Below the pieces are notes generated by a model, which was given only the letters and a program-made list of their open reading frames with translations, was not told the origin of the DNA and did no database searches. A DNA stretch of 58,671 bases from Bacteroidales bacterium (GTDB lineage Bacteria > Bacteroidota > Bacteroidia > Bacteroidales > F082). A program made the translations under genes and the position numbers. Positions within the stretch are counted from its first letter, which is position 1, and the number at the start of each line of letters is the position of its first letter. The stretch covers positions 1 to 58,671 of the forward strand of contig JAUYGX010000143.1 of assembly GCA_030690365.1 (NCBI GenBank), written 5' to 3'. This document shows, in pieces, positions 43,812-52,546 of this stretch.

Positions 43812-46520
43812 ATGACAAAGCTACTTTCTATCGATGATCAGCGTGACAATCAGATTACCATACGTGGTGCCCTCGCTTCAATATTAAAAGGTGTTGAGTT
43901 TCATTTTGCTTTATCGGGAGAGGAAGGAATTTCCAAAGCAAGAAACCTACAGCCGGATATTATATTGTTGGACATTATGATGCCTGGTATGGATGGGTTT
44001 GAAACCTGCCGCAGGATTAAATCCGATTTGGTTTTACGACACATTCCCATCATTTTATTATCAGCCATCGGCAATAAAACCGATAACAGAATAAAGGGCC
44101 TGGAGATAGGTGCCGATGCCGTTATGTCGAAACCATTCGACCCGGGTGAGCTGGCCTCGCAAATCAATGTGATGCTGCGCATCAAAAAGGCTGAAGATAA
44201 ACTTAAGGAGGAAAATATAAAGCTTGATGAATTGGTAAATGAGAAAGTAGCCCAGATTGTTTACCAGGCCACTGTGCTCGAAAATGTATCGGATGCGGTT
44301 GTTTCATCTGATGATGATTTAAGAATTAGAAGTTGGAACGAAGCCGCTGAGCGTACATATGGCTGGAAGGAATCAGAAGTGCTTAACCGCAGTTATACTG
44401 AAGTGCTAAAACCCGATTATAAAGAGATATCGTTCGACCAGGCAGTTGAAAATCTAAGGAAAAATGGTAAGTATCAAAGTGAAGTAACTCATGAACATAA
44501 AGATGGAAGCCGGTTGGATATACTTACCTCAGTATCTAATGTTATTGATAAAAATGGGATAAACATTGGTATTGTGGCTCTTAACCGTGATATTTCGAAA
44601 CAAAAGAAAGCCGAACTTGAAATCGACAATCTTACAACACGGCTCGAATTGGCGGTAAAGGCTGTTGAATTGGGCATCTGGGAGTGGGATTTAAAATCCA
44701 ATCACTTAAAGTGGAATGAAGAGTTTAATCACCTGTATGGCATCGACCAGTCCGATTCGGATAGCCCCATCACAGTGTTGCGCAATGCGGTATTCTATGA
44801 AGATTTTAACCAGATTATAGAGCGTATAAGGGGGCTGATTAAATCAGGTGAAAAGATTGTTTTTGAGCACAAGGTTAAAAACCCGGAAAAAGGCATTCGG
44901 TATTTCGTTTCCAAAGCAGTGATCAACAGGGACGAACATGGAAACGCCACCAAAATTATCGGGGTGAGTAATGATGTTACCAACCGCATGAAAATGGAAA
45001 TGGATCTTAAACATTCCGAAGAAAGATATCGCACGATGGTCGAAAATTCAAACGATCTGGTGTGGGTAAGCGATTTGAACGGTTGTTTTACTTTTTATAA
45101 CAACCATGTTGAAGACGTTACCGGGTATAATTTTAAGGAATTCATGGGTAAATCATACAGTATCCTGCTGGCCGATTCCGATAAGCCCCGGGTATCCCGG
45201 GAATATGCTAAGGTGCTGGCTGGTGAAAAGCGGCAGTTTGAGATTATGGTATATTTCGCCGGAGGTGTAGAGCATGTATTGTGGATGAATATGGCTCCGG
45301 TATATGAAGAAGAAAAAGTCGTAGGAGTGGTTACCTTTGCGCGAGATGTTTCGGACTACCGGCATGCCATGGAAGAAGTGAAAACAGCTTTGGGCAAGGC
45401 AAAAGAAGCCGATAGGTTGAAATCAGCATTTTTAGCTACCATGTCGCATGAGCTGCGCACTCCACTCAATGCAATCATCGGTTTTTCGAGTTTGATGTAT
45501 GAAAACCCGGATCCCGATGATATAGGGAAATTTGCACACATCATCAACGAAAGCGGCCAGCATCTGCTTTCATTGGTTGAGCAAATTTTCGATATCACAC
45601 TCATCGAGGCCGGTCAGATAAAGATAAATAAGGATAGTTTTGATGTAGTTAACCTATTAAAGAACATAGAAGAGATTACTCTTTCCGAAAGGGCAATTCT
45701 ACACCGTGAAAACCTTAAAGTGATATTCAGGATCGACACATCGATAAAAACCTGGCTCCACAGCGATAAAAGAAGGGTTCAGCAGATTTTGCTCAATTTG
45801 TTAAAAAATGCACTCAAATTTACCGAGGAAGGACACATTGAATGTGGATATGAACGCGTTACCGTGAGAGGAAAACATTACATCAGATTCTATGTATCAG
45901 ATACCGGAATTGGAATTGCAGATGAGAAAATTGGGTTCATCTTTGATGCCTTCCGACAGGCGGATGATAGTCATACACGCAAATATGATGGCGTTGGTCT
46001 GGGATTGTCAGTCGCGAAAAAACTGACTGAACTTCTGGGTGGGAATTTAACTCTGGAATCGAAGGCAGGCTCAGGTTCTACCTTTGCTTTTACCGTCCCG
46101 TTCTCTGAGCAGGAAGAGGTTATGTCGACGAAAAATGCGCTTAAAGGAGAGATTTTTTTTAACAATAAAAAAGTATTGGTGGTTGAAGATGACATCGACA
46201 GCTATCATCTGCTCGAGCTGGTATTGCTTAAGTTTGGAGCGGTGCCGGTATGGACTCATAACGGCAAAGAAGCAGTGGACTATTGTGTTGAAAATGGGCT
46301 TCCGTGGATCGTGCTGATGGACTTGAATATGCCATTGATGAATGGATTGGAAGCCACCAGGATTATAAAAAAGATGTTCCCGCAATTACCTGTTATTGTC
46401 CAAACTGCCTATACAATTACTGATGATGTCAGAAAAGCCAGAGAGTCCGGTTGTGATGAGATCATCTCAAAACCAATCGTTATTAGCAAGTTGCTGGATG
46501 TTCTTTTAAAGTACAATTAG
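43812..46520 (+). CDS. Hybrid histidine kinase, REC-PAS-PAS-PAS-HisKA-HATPase-REC
   Basis: A 902-residue soluble hybrid kinase. Receiver 1 covers residues 1-125 with Asp54 (LLDIMMPGMDG). A coiled coil leads to three PAS domains (about 150-265, 275-400, 405-530). HisKA has MSHELRTP with His546; the HATPase has NLLKNALKFT, DTGIGI and GVGLGLSVA. A C-terminal receiver (about 785-902) has Asp837 in LMDLNMPLMNG. There is no membrane segment, so its input probably comes from the upstream membrane kinase through receiver 1. No DNA-binding output is fused; an Hpt protein would be needed downstream. Confidence 0.92.
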   Translation: MTKLLSIDDQRDNQITIRGALASILKGVEFHFALSGEEGISKARNLQPDIILLDIMMPGMDGFETCRRIKSDLVLRHIPIILLSAIGNKTDNRIKGLEIGADAVMSKPFDPGELASQINVMLRIKKAEDKLKEENIKLDELVNEKVAQIVYQATVLENVSDAVVSSDDDLRIRSWNEAAERTYGWKESEVLNRSYTEVLKPDYKEISFDQAVENLRKNGKYQSEVTHEHKDGSRLDILTSVSNVIDKNGINIGIVALNRDISKQKKAELEIDNLTTRLELAVKAVELGIWEWDLKSNHLKWNEEFNHLYGIDQSDSDSPITVLRNAVFYEDFNQIIERIRGLIKSGEKIVFEHKVKNPEKGIRYFVSKAVINRDEHGNATKIIGVSNDVTNRMKMEMDLKHSEERYRTMVENSNDLVWVSDLNGCFTFYNNHVEDVTGYNFKEFMGKSYSILLADSDKPRVSREYAKVLAGEKRQFEIMVYFAGGVEHVLWMNMAPVYEEEKVVGVVTFARDVSDYRHAMEEVKTALGKAKEADRLKSAFLATMSHELRTPLNAIIGFSSLMYENPDPDDIGKFAHIINESGQHLLSLVEQIFDITLIEAGQIKINKDSFDVVNLLKNIEEITLSERAILHRENLKVIFRIDTSIKTWLHSDKRRVQQILLNLLKNALKFTEEGHIECGYERVTVRGKHYIRFYVSDTGIGIADEKIGFIFDAFRQADDSHTRKYDGVGLGLSVAKKLTELLGGNLTLESKAGSGSTFAFTVPFSEQEEVMSTKNALKGEIFFNNKKVLVVEDDIDSYHLLELVLLKFGAVPVWTHNGKEAVDYCVENGLPWIVLMDLNMPLMNGLEATRIIKKMFPQLPVIVQTAYTITDDVRKARESGCDEIISKPIVISKLLDVLLKYN

Positions 46521-46605
46521 TAAGCCTTTTAGCTTTTTAGAACGGAGGATGTAGCACAATTGACATTTGCACCGGAATACCTGATGCGGCCAAGCGGTTT
46601 GAATT

Positions 46606-47100
46606 TTAATTGTAATTGCCACTGTCGGGCCGCAATAGTTGCCACTTTTTGTTCAATCCCAGCTCATGGGTTTTGTATTTTCGGCCTATCTGATCCGTTA
46701 CCACATACCGAAAGGTGCGAAAAGGCAATTCCCCGTTTTCGAGCAGTTCAGTAAGCTGACTGTATTCTATACGATAATCAAATTCATTTTTCGATTTCAA
46801 ATCGGTAGGAATTCCGGTAACCAGTTTTAAATTAACTAAATTATAATAATTTAATTCTCTTTTCTTGTTGATCAGTTCCAGTGAAATATGCTCAATGGTC
46901 ATATCTTCCAACACTTTCACCCGCAGAATATTGGCAGAGATTTTCCCCATGTGTTTTTCTATGTGAAGACTCAAAACCAGCCTGGGATATTGTTGTTCCG
47001 ACAATAGGTAGGTCCTGACTTTAATCCTTTTGTACCTATAGGTGATTAAGGATAAAGCCAGGACAAGACCAATAAACAGATAAGCGTAGATGGATTCCAT
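46606..47100 (-). CDS. Unrecognised small membrane-anchored protein
   Basis: A 164-residue protein with a single N-terminal membrane segment (about residues 5-21, IYAYLFIGLVLALSLITYRY) followed by a basic stretch and a soluble, beta-rich domain. I do not recognise the family. It starts 6 bp after the acetyltransferase gene and is the last gene of a three-gene minus-strand run (CAP-SPOR protein, acetyltransferase, this gene). The soluble domain should face the cytoplasm if the positive-inside rule holds. Confidence 0.7.
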   Translation of the reverse strand: MESIYAYLFIGLVLALSLITYRYKRIKVRTYLLSEQQYPRLVLSLHIEKHMGKISANILRVKVLEDMTIEHISLELINKKRELNYYNLVNLKLVTGIPTDLKSKNEFDYRIEYSQLTELLENGELPFRTFRYVVTDQIGRKYKTHELGLNKKWQLLRPDSGNYN

Positions 47101-47106
47101 ATGACT

Positions 47107-48297
47107 TTAATTGGTTGAGTTTAACGCGGCAGCCCTTTCAAACGGGGCATTGCGATCGAACAGATAACGGTAGGTGACATGTGTTTTGTGGATTTTCCCA
47201 CCTATCAACTCCACCAGTTTCATCATGGTTGGATTAAAATCGCCAATCCAATTCATTTCCAAATCGCGGTAGGGGAACCCTTTTTTATTTGCATTTTCTT
47301 CAAATTTTAAAACCAATCCCGATTCAATTCCTTTTCCCTGATACTCAGGGATAACGCCAAATATCAACCCAATCACCCGGGTGCAGCTTTTTTTTACTTT
47401 CAATCCGTAATACATCTTTAACTTGTTGATTAAGTTCATCTTGCCATTGAATGTTTTGATCAGTTGATTTAAATCGGGGATCATGATGAAAAAACCGATG
47501 GGTTGTTGGTTGTGGTCGTGGGCCAGGATGATGAGTCGGGGGTCGATGATGAACTTTAAGGTGTGAAATAAGGATTTTGCATCTTCCTCAGAAATGGGTC
47601 TTACTCCGGGGAAATGTGCCCAGGCTTTGTTAAAGACTTCACTAAATTCGTAGGCAATCCGGTCGCCGGTATTCATGTCGAAGTTGGTGAATATGAATTT
47701 GTTGTCGCGTTTCAGTCTTTCGGCCTTATACCGCAATACCGGGCTCAGCGATTCACCGGAAATAAGAACATGGTAGGTATATTGGTTAAAATAGTTTCTG
47801 AATCCGTATCCTGTAAATAAGTCGTTGTAATACATGGGATTATATGGCATGTTAAATAATGGCTCATGAAACCCACCGATAAGGCATCCCCAAAAGAAAT
47901 CCCGGTTTCCAAAATTTACGGGGCCATCCATGGCCTTCATTCCTTGCATGATGAGCCAGTTTTTGGCTGCATCGAAGAGTGTATTGGCTGCATTCTGATG
48001 GTTTACACACTCAAAAAACCCCACTCCTCCGGTGGGTTGCTGATGGCTGGATGCGGTTAAGAGATCGTAAAAGGCCGCAATTCGGCCAATGGGTTTCATC
48101 CGATCATCGAAGAGAATCCATCGTATGGCTCTTCCATGCTGGAATCGTTTGTTTTTGGCACTGTTAAAAACCTTGTTTATTTCACCATCCAGGGGTCGAA
48201 CCCAGTTGGGTTCATGCTGATACAAATCGTCAACTACATCCAAAAATATTTTCTCCAACCGGGGAGTGTTCACTACTTTAAGTTGGTATAATTCCAT
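47107..48297 (-). CDS. YghO-like GNAT acetyltransferase
   Basis: A 396-residue cytoplasmic protein. The N-terminus (PNWVRPLDGEINKVFNSAKN) and overall length match the YghO-type family, and the C-terminal half has a GNAT fold with the acetyl-CoA loop motif PEYQGKGIES. The substrate is unknown; YghO-like proteins are often found near lipid or envelope genes. It lies one base downstream of the CAP-SPOR gene and 6 bp before a small membrane protein gene, so all three are probably one transcript. Confidence 0.78.
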   Translation of the reverse strand: MELYQLKVVNTPRLEKIFLDVVDDLYQHEPNWVRPLDGEINKVFNSAKNKRFQHGRAIRWILFDDRMKPIGRIAAFYDLLTASSHQQPTGGVGFFECVNHQNAANTLFDAAKNWLIMQGMKAMDGPVNFGNRDFFWGCLIGGFHEPLFNMPYNPMYYNDLFTGYGFRNYFNQYTYHVLISGESLSPVLRYKAERLKRDNKFIFTNFDMNTGDRIAYEFSEVFNKAWAHFPGVRPISEEDAKSLFHTLKFIIDPRLIILAHDHNQQPIGFFIMIPDLNQLIKTFNGKMNLINKLKMYYGLKVKKSCTRVIGLIFGVIPEYQGKGIESGLVLKFEENANKKGFPYRDLEMNWIGDFNPTMMKLVELIGGKIHKTHVTYRYLFDRNAPFERAAALNSTN

Positions 48298-48298
48298 G

Positions 48299-49147
48299 TT
48301 AATCCTTTAGTATCCACGCTTCACGGTATATCAGCGGTAATTTCTGCACGGCAAAAGTAGCTTCTTTTAATGAATCGTATTTGCTTAAATACACCCTTAC
48401 TTTCCCGTTTTTGTTCAATATACCGGCATCCGAAAAATCATTTTTCTTCAGCTTTTTAAGTGCCATTTTTGCATCCTGAAGAGAGTTGTAACTTCCGAAA
48501 ATCAAATAAAAAGCACTCGGCCCGGTTGAATTTGAAGAAGACAGTGAGGTTGAATTTTCGTTGCCATCACAGGTTTTTGGTGCCGCCAATGCATCCCGGC
48601 GCTGACCGAACCATACCGATACATAATGATCGTTGATGCCAATGCCACAACAAACCCACTTTTTCTTGCCCTGGTCTTCCTGGTTCAGAATCATGTTGAG
48701 TACTTCTTTGGTGTCGGAAAACATGGCTATTACCGAGTCGATTTGTACAATATCATCAAAATAGGTAACCAACTCATAACCGCGATAGGGGTAGGGGGTA
48801 AGTTCCTTTGGTTTGCCCCACATACATTCCGGATTGGGTATATATGAGTTGAAACAACAGGCTTTCCAGCTTCCCTGATCCGACCAGCTCGACAGGTTGC
48901 ATATCGATGTGTCGGGATGGTGCGAAAGCAAATCTGCTACATGGGTTTTTGCAACAAAGGACAATGAAGCCGATAGCTGAAGCTTGTCTTTTCCATAATC
49001 AGCGCGAAGCTGATTTATCTCTGTCAACAATAACATTTCATCCGAATTAAGGCAAAAATCCCTGGGTATTTCCGTTTGACCCCATATTGGCAGACAGTTT
49101 GAAATACACATGATTAAAAGCAACATTATTAGAGTTCTTCCTGGCAT
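48299..49147 (-). CDS. Secreted CAP-domain protein with C-terminal SPOR domain
   Basis: A 282-residue exported protein with a signal peptide ending near IWGQT. Residues about 35-185 are a CAP/SCP-like domain (LLTEINQLRADYGKDKL, then KTHVADLL, and WVCCGIGINDHYVSVWFGQ), with six cysteines that could form disulfides. After a Ser/Asn linker, residues about 208-282 form a SPOR domain (FYLIFGSYNSLQDAKMALKKL). SPOR domains bind glycan strands lacking stem peptides, so the protein may sit on peptidoglycan at division sites (inference). First gene of a three-gene run. Confidence 0.78.
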   Translation of the reverse strand: MPGRTLIMLLLIMCISNCLPIWGQTEIPRDFCLNSDEMLLLTEINQLRADYGKDKLQLSASLSFVAKTHVADLLSHHPDTSICNLSSWSDQGSWKACCFNSYIPNPECMWGKPKELTPYPYRGYELVTYFDDIVQIDSVIAMFSDTKEVLNMILNQEDQGKKKWVCCGIGINDHYVSVWFGQRRDALAAPKTCDGNENSTSLSSSNSTGPSAFYLIFGSYNSLQDAKMALKKLKKNDFSDAGILNKNGKVRVYLSKYDSLKEATFAVQKLPLIYREAWILKD

Positions 49148-49202
49148 GAATCGTTATTTTGGAAGTAAAAATACAAAAATTGGTTGGATATACTCCCGAA
49201 AT

Positions 49203-50024
49203 TTACCAGACGAAGTTTTTTAGTGCCTTCTCACATGCTTGCTGATAGGATACTTGAAGCATTTGCAACAGGGGATGATCAACCCTCAGTAAATAATCAT
49301 CAATTGATTGGATGGGCAATATTCCCGGCGAAGTACCGGTAAGAAAAGCAGATTGAAATTTTGGCAAATCCCTTACATCTATATCTGTTTCATGAAGTTG
49401 AAACCTGAGTGCCCGAATTATTTGGATGACGATGGCCCTGGTAACTCCCGGCAATACCGAGTTTACCTTAGCCGTAAACAGCTCATTTTCGTTGATAAAG
49501 AAAACATTCGACCTGCTACCTTCTGTAATTTTGTCATCAGAAGTCAAAAGCAGTTCGTAGTAACCTGATGTGGCAAGCTTTTCCGCTTCTTCTTGCTTTA
49601 GCTTCCCGTTCCACCTTTTAATGTTTGGATGATTCCGCTTTGCCTGGAAGAGCCCGGTCCGCACACCTTCTGCATATTGACTTTTTGTGGGATAATAATG
49701 GGGTGCAACCCAGCAGTACCAGCGGTTTGGCTGATCGGGTGCCGATGTGGTCTGTAACCTGATATTTCCATTTTTGAGGCCATTGGTTTCAATCAGCAAG
49801 CGAATTCCCTTCTTTAAGAATTCAGAATCGGGTATTTGGAAGTGACTCATGGAGGCGGAATGCTGAAACCGAACCAGGTGTTCATTTAAGAACAAAGGCA
49901 CTCCTTCAACTACCCGCAGAACCTCATAAATCACTTCACCTGCCATGATTTTATCCGCATTGAAATCGCAGGTGCTTTTCAGATCACCATTATCAATAAA
50001 GGTAATAAGCTGACAGCTAATCAT
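49203..50024 (-). CDS. Class IV aminotransferase (PabC/IlvE-like)
   Basis: A 273-residue PLP enzyme of the D-amino-acid/branched-chain aminotransferase fold. The N-terminal motif is VIYEVLRVVEGVPLFLNEHL, the cofactor lysine is in NIKRWN, and ITEGSRSNVF is the conserved Glu loop, followed by LPGVTRAIV. It could be aminodeoxychorismate lyase (PabC) or a branched-chain aminotransferase-like enzyme; sequence alone does not decide. The ATG at 50024 is preferred over a TTG at 50042. It lies 56 bp after the DUF2007 gene. Confidence 0.82.
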   Translation of the reverse strand: MISCQLITFIDNGDLKSTCDFNADKIMAGEVIYEVLRVVEGVPLFLNEHLVRFQHSASMSHFQIPDSEFLKKGIRLLIETNGLKNGNIRLQTTSAPDQPNRWYCWVAPHYYPTKSQYAEGVRTGLFQAKRNHPNIKRWNGKLKQEEAEKLATSGYYELLLTSDDKITEGSRSNVFFINENELFTAKVNSVLPGVTRAIVIQIIRALRFQLHETDIDVRDLPKFQSAFLTGTSPGILPIQSIDDYLLRVDHPLLQMLQVSYQQACEKALKNFVW

Positions 50025-50080
50025 ATTGAGGATTAATACCAAAAAACTACATGCCCGACAAGCCAGTTTTTTTTTGGTAA

Positions 50081-50320
50081 TTATTTGTTTTTCAGCGAAT
50101 CGAAGTATTCATTCAAAATATTGAGGGCTTCGTCCTTAAATTCGGTTTCAACAAACAACCTGACCGCATCTTCGGGAGCGCCATCAACCCATCCTGCCTG
50201 CAAACTTTCGCTTAATGTATCGCGGCGAATAACTCCAATGCCGTTCTCTTCCAGAATTTCTTCCAAAAGCAGGCTTTCAACACGCGAACCTGTGTAAACC
50301 AATCTGAGATCGTCTGACAT
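50081..50320 (-). CDS. DUF2007 protein
   Basis: A 79-residue cytoplasmic protein with the DUF2007 (putative signal-transducing) pattern: VYTGSRVESLLLEEILEENGI, an acidic middle and a short C-terminal helix. Members have a ferredoxin-like fold related to PII-type effector domains; their function is not established. The gene lies 56 bp upstream of the class IV aminotransferase on the same strand and may share its transcript. Confidence 0.78.
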   Translation of the reverse strand: MSDDLRLVYTGSRVESLLLEEILEENGIGVIRRDTLSESLQAGWVDGAPEDAVRLFVETEFKDEALNILNEYFDSLKNK

Positions 50321-50422
50321 AATCGTAAAGTTTTAGATTAAAAAAAATACCTGGTTAAAGATACATCATTTTTACGTGAAAGCGCAGCTGTTTCGGGTAT
50401 TTAAATAAAAAATGTATTGAAA

Positions 50423-51334
50423 CTAATTTTTCAAATTACTCAACCGGATGATGCTGAAAACCATCACTAAAGCACTGACAATTTGAATGGGCGACAGGAG
50501 ACTATCGTTAAAAATGTAGTCGAACAGGATGGCGGAAATGGGAAATAATAACTCGCTGATGGTTGCTACAATGGCTTTTACACGCCGCAAACCGTAATAA
50601 TAGATGAAAATAGCCCCTGAACCGGTGGTAATTCCTATGATCACAAAGAAAATCCAGTTGAATTGCGTAGTATTAAAAAAATCAGAATAACTGCCTGATA
50701 ACAAAACGAATATCAACAATATGATGGATGTAAATCCGTACCTGAAAAAGGTAGCTGTTACAAAATTGTGGTTTTGAAGCAGTTTTTTAGAGAATACGGT
50801 CGAACTCCCGAACGAAAATGCAGCTAATACAGCATACAGCGCCGCCTGGATGATGTTTTCATCGGAACTCAAATGAGGAATGCTGATACCGAATGCCAGA
50901 AAATAGCTCGCTACAATGGCCAGTGAAGCCCATAGAAGGAAATGTTTGCCTATTTTTTCTTTCAGTAGAATGGCTGCCAGAATGATGGCAAAGATGGGTT
51001 GAAGTTTTTGTAGCAAGACCACCACAGAGAGTTGTTCGAAATTCACCAGAAACAACGCTTTCACAATGGATACAGTACCAATGGCGCCCCCAAAAAGACC
51101 AATCAGCAGGAGCATAATATAATCCTGCTTTACAAAGGACTTCAGATTTTTGTATTCGCTGAAGAGGAAAAGGTTCATCAATAAAAACGGGAAGGCGTGA
51201 AGGACAAAAACTACCCAGCTTACATCGAGGTTGTGTAACCTTGGAGTTAGCACAACGCCATCAAATCCCCACAAAATAGCCGAAAAACTAATGGCAATGG
51301 TTCCTCTTAATAGTTGGTTGTTCCGAAACGTCAT
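50423..51334 (-). CDS. EamA/DMT-family transporter
   Basis: A 303-residue inner-membrane protein with ten predicted membrane segments in two EamA repeats. It probably exports amino acids or other small metabolites; the substrate cannot be read from sequence. The frame is open for 90 more codons upstream, overlapping the next gene on the other strand, but the -7 element at 51353-51360 and the family length both support the ATG at 51334 (MTFRNNQLLRGT). Divergent from the atypical SDR gene. Confidence 0.88.
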   Translation of the reverse strand: MTFRNNQLLRGTIAISFSAILWGFDGVVLTPRLHNLDVSWVVFVLHAFPFLLMNLFLFSEYKNLKSFVKQDYIMLLLIGLFGGAIGTVSIVKALFLVNFEQLSVVVLLQKLQPIFAIILAAILLKEKIGKHFLLWASLAIVASYFLAFGISIPHLSSDENIIQAALYAVLAAFSFGSSTVFSKKLLQNHNFVTATFFRYGFTSIILLIFVLLSGSYSDFFNTTQFNWIFFVIIGITTGSGAIFIYYYGLRRVKAIVATISELLFPISAILFDYIFNDSLLSPIQIVSALVMVFSIIRLSNLKN

Positions 51335-51352
51335 CTCTTTTTTATGAAGGGG

Positions 51353-51360
51353 CAAAAGTA
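51353..51360 (-). promoter_or_regulatory. Promoter -7 element of the EamA gene
   Basis: Minus-strand TACTTTTG matches TAnnTTTG, 18 bases before the ATG at 51334. Confidence 0.5.
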
Positions 51361-51419
51361 GACAATTCTGGACGATAACTGAATTTGATATTCCTTTATT
51401 ATGTAGATAAATATTACAG

Positions 51420-51433
51420 TTTAGACAGTTTCT
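51420..51433 (+). promoter_or_regulatory. TTTAGACAGTTTCT motif in the SDR promoter
   Basis: TTTAGACAGTTTCT lies just upstream of the -7 element. The same 14 bases occur as one arm of the perfect inverted repeat downstream of the gene (52284-52334). It could be an operator or part of a repeat element. Confidence 0.4.
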
Positions 51434-51436
51434 TAG

Positions 51437-51444
51437 TATTTTTG
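51437..51444 (+). promoter_or_regulatory. Promoter -7 element of the atypical SDR gene
   Basis: TATTTTTG matches TAnnTTTG, 15 bases before the ATG at 51460, which supports that start over the upstream one. Confidence 0.45.
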
Positions 51445-51459
51445 AAAAAAAGATTAGCA

Positions 51460-52236
51460 ATGAACTTTCAAATAAAGGATTCGGCATTTGTTGTCGGGGG
51501 AGCTGGTAGTGGTTTTGGCAAATCCATCGCAACCATGCTGGCCAAAGAAGGCGCCAAAGTGTTGGCGGTAAGTCGTACATCCTCAAAACTTGAAACCCTG
51601 GCACTCGAATTTCCTCATCTGATGGAGTGCCTGTCGGGCGATATCACGCAGGATAATATACACGATCAGATTTTGGACTGGATGGTGGCAAACCATGCCT
51701 CAGGAATTGTGTTTAATGCCGGAGGGCCACCGGCGGGTGGATTTCAGCATATCGACATGAAGCAATGGGACGAGGCTTATCTTTCGGTATTTCGTTGGAA
51801 GGTGGCTCTGGCGAAGAAGGTGTTGCCCTATTTCCAGGAGAAGGGTTATGGCAGGTTGCTTTTTATTGAAAGTGTTTCGGTAAAGCAGCCAATAAAAAAC
51901 CTGGTTTTAAGCAATGCCATGCGGGCGGCTGTGGTTGGTGCTGTAAAAACGCTGTCGCAGGAGGTTGCTCATCAGGGAATTACGGCTAATATGCTGGCAC
52001 CTGGTTATCACAGCACTGCCGCCATGGACCGGCTTTTTGCAAAAAAGAGCGAGTTAGATGGTGTTTCGGTGGAGGAAGCTACAGCTGCCTTTGAAAAGGA
52101 AATCCCTGTTGGTGCCATGGGTACGCCCGATGAAATGGCTACACTGGGCTTGTGGTTGTTGTCACCCTTGTCGCGCTACGTAACCGGACAAACCATGACC
52201 CATGACGGAGGTTTGGTATCAGGGATATTTGGTTAA
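51460..52236 (+). CDS. Atypical SDR oxidoreductase
   Basis: A 258-residue SDR. The nucleotide-binding motif GGAGSGFGKS and the FNAGGPPAGG segment are present, and the C-terminal MTHDGGLVSGIFG matches FabG-like SDRs. The usual YxxxK is replaced: the aligned stretch reads LSNAMRAAV, with Arg in place of Lys and no Tyr. This variant is seen in a FabG-like subgroup whose reaction is unclear. The ATG at 51460 follows the -7 element; a longer frame from 51385 would begin before it. Flanked on both sides by the TTTAGACAGTTTCT repeat. Confidence 0.83.
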   Translation: MNFQIKDSAFVVGGAGSGFGKSIATMLAKEGAKVLAVSRTSSKLETLALEFPHLMECLSGDITQDNIHDQILDWMVANHASGIVFNAGGPPAGGFQHIDMKQWDEAYLSVFRWKVALAKKVLPYFQEKGYGRLLFIESVSVKQPIKNLVLSNAMRAAVVGAVKTLSQEVAHQGITANMLAPGYHSTAAMDRLFAKKSELDGVSVEEATAAFEKEIPVGAMGTPDEMATLGLWLLSPLSRYVTGQTMTHDGGLVSGIFG

Positions 52237-52283
52237 ATATCCAGCCTTATTTATTCATAAACTCCTTTTACTCAAATAATATC

Positions 52284-52334
52284 AGAAACTGTCTAAATTT
52301 TTACCGTAGGGAAAACAAAATTTAGACAGTTTCT
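52284..52334. repeat. Perfect 18-bp inverted repeat after the SDR gene
   Basis: Arms AGAAACTGTCTAAATTTT (52284-52301) and its exact complement (52317-52334), 15 bp apart. Could fold as a terminator, but no long T tract follows; also resembles the termini of a repeat element. Confidence 0.7.
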
Positions 52335-52393
52335 CAATGTAACCTGGAAATATTAGTAATTTATACCTGGAAATTAAGGAATAAATTTGACCG

Positions 52394-52481
52394 TGCAGTC
52401 GGATTTATCCGACTGCAATGGATGACCAATTAATACTTTCATTGCAGATGAATAAAACTCCTTAGAATCAATCCATTGCAG
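52394..52481. repeat. REP-like nested palindromes
   Basis: A perfect 11-bp stem, TGCAGTCGGAT and ATCCGACTGCA, with a 2-nt loop (52394-52417). It overlaps a second perfect 11-bp inverted repeat, CTGCAATGGAT (52413-52423) and ATCCATTGCAG (52471-52481). With the preceding repeat these fill the 310-bp gap between the SDR and glutathione peroxidase genes; no gene is seen there. Confidence 0.7.
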
Positions 52482-52546
52482 TTGTTCATGAATGATTCAA
52501 GCCAGAAGAAAAGTATTTTCAACTTTAGCTCACTTTAAACTTCCTC

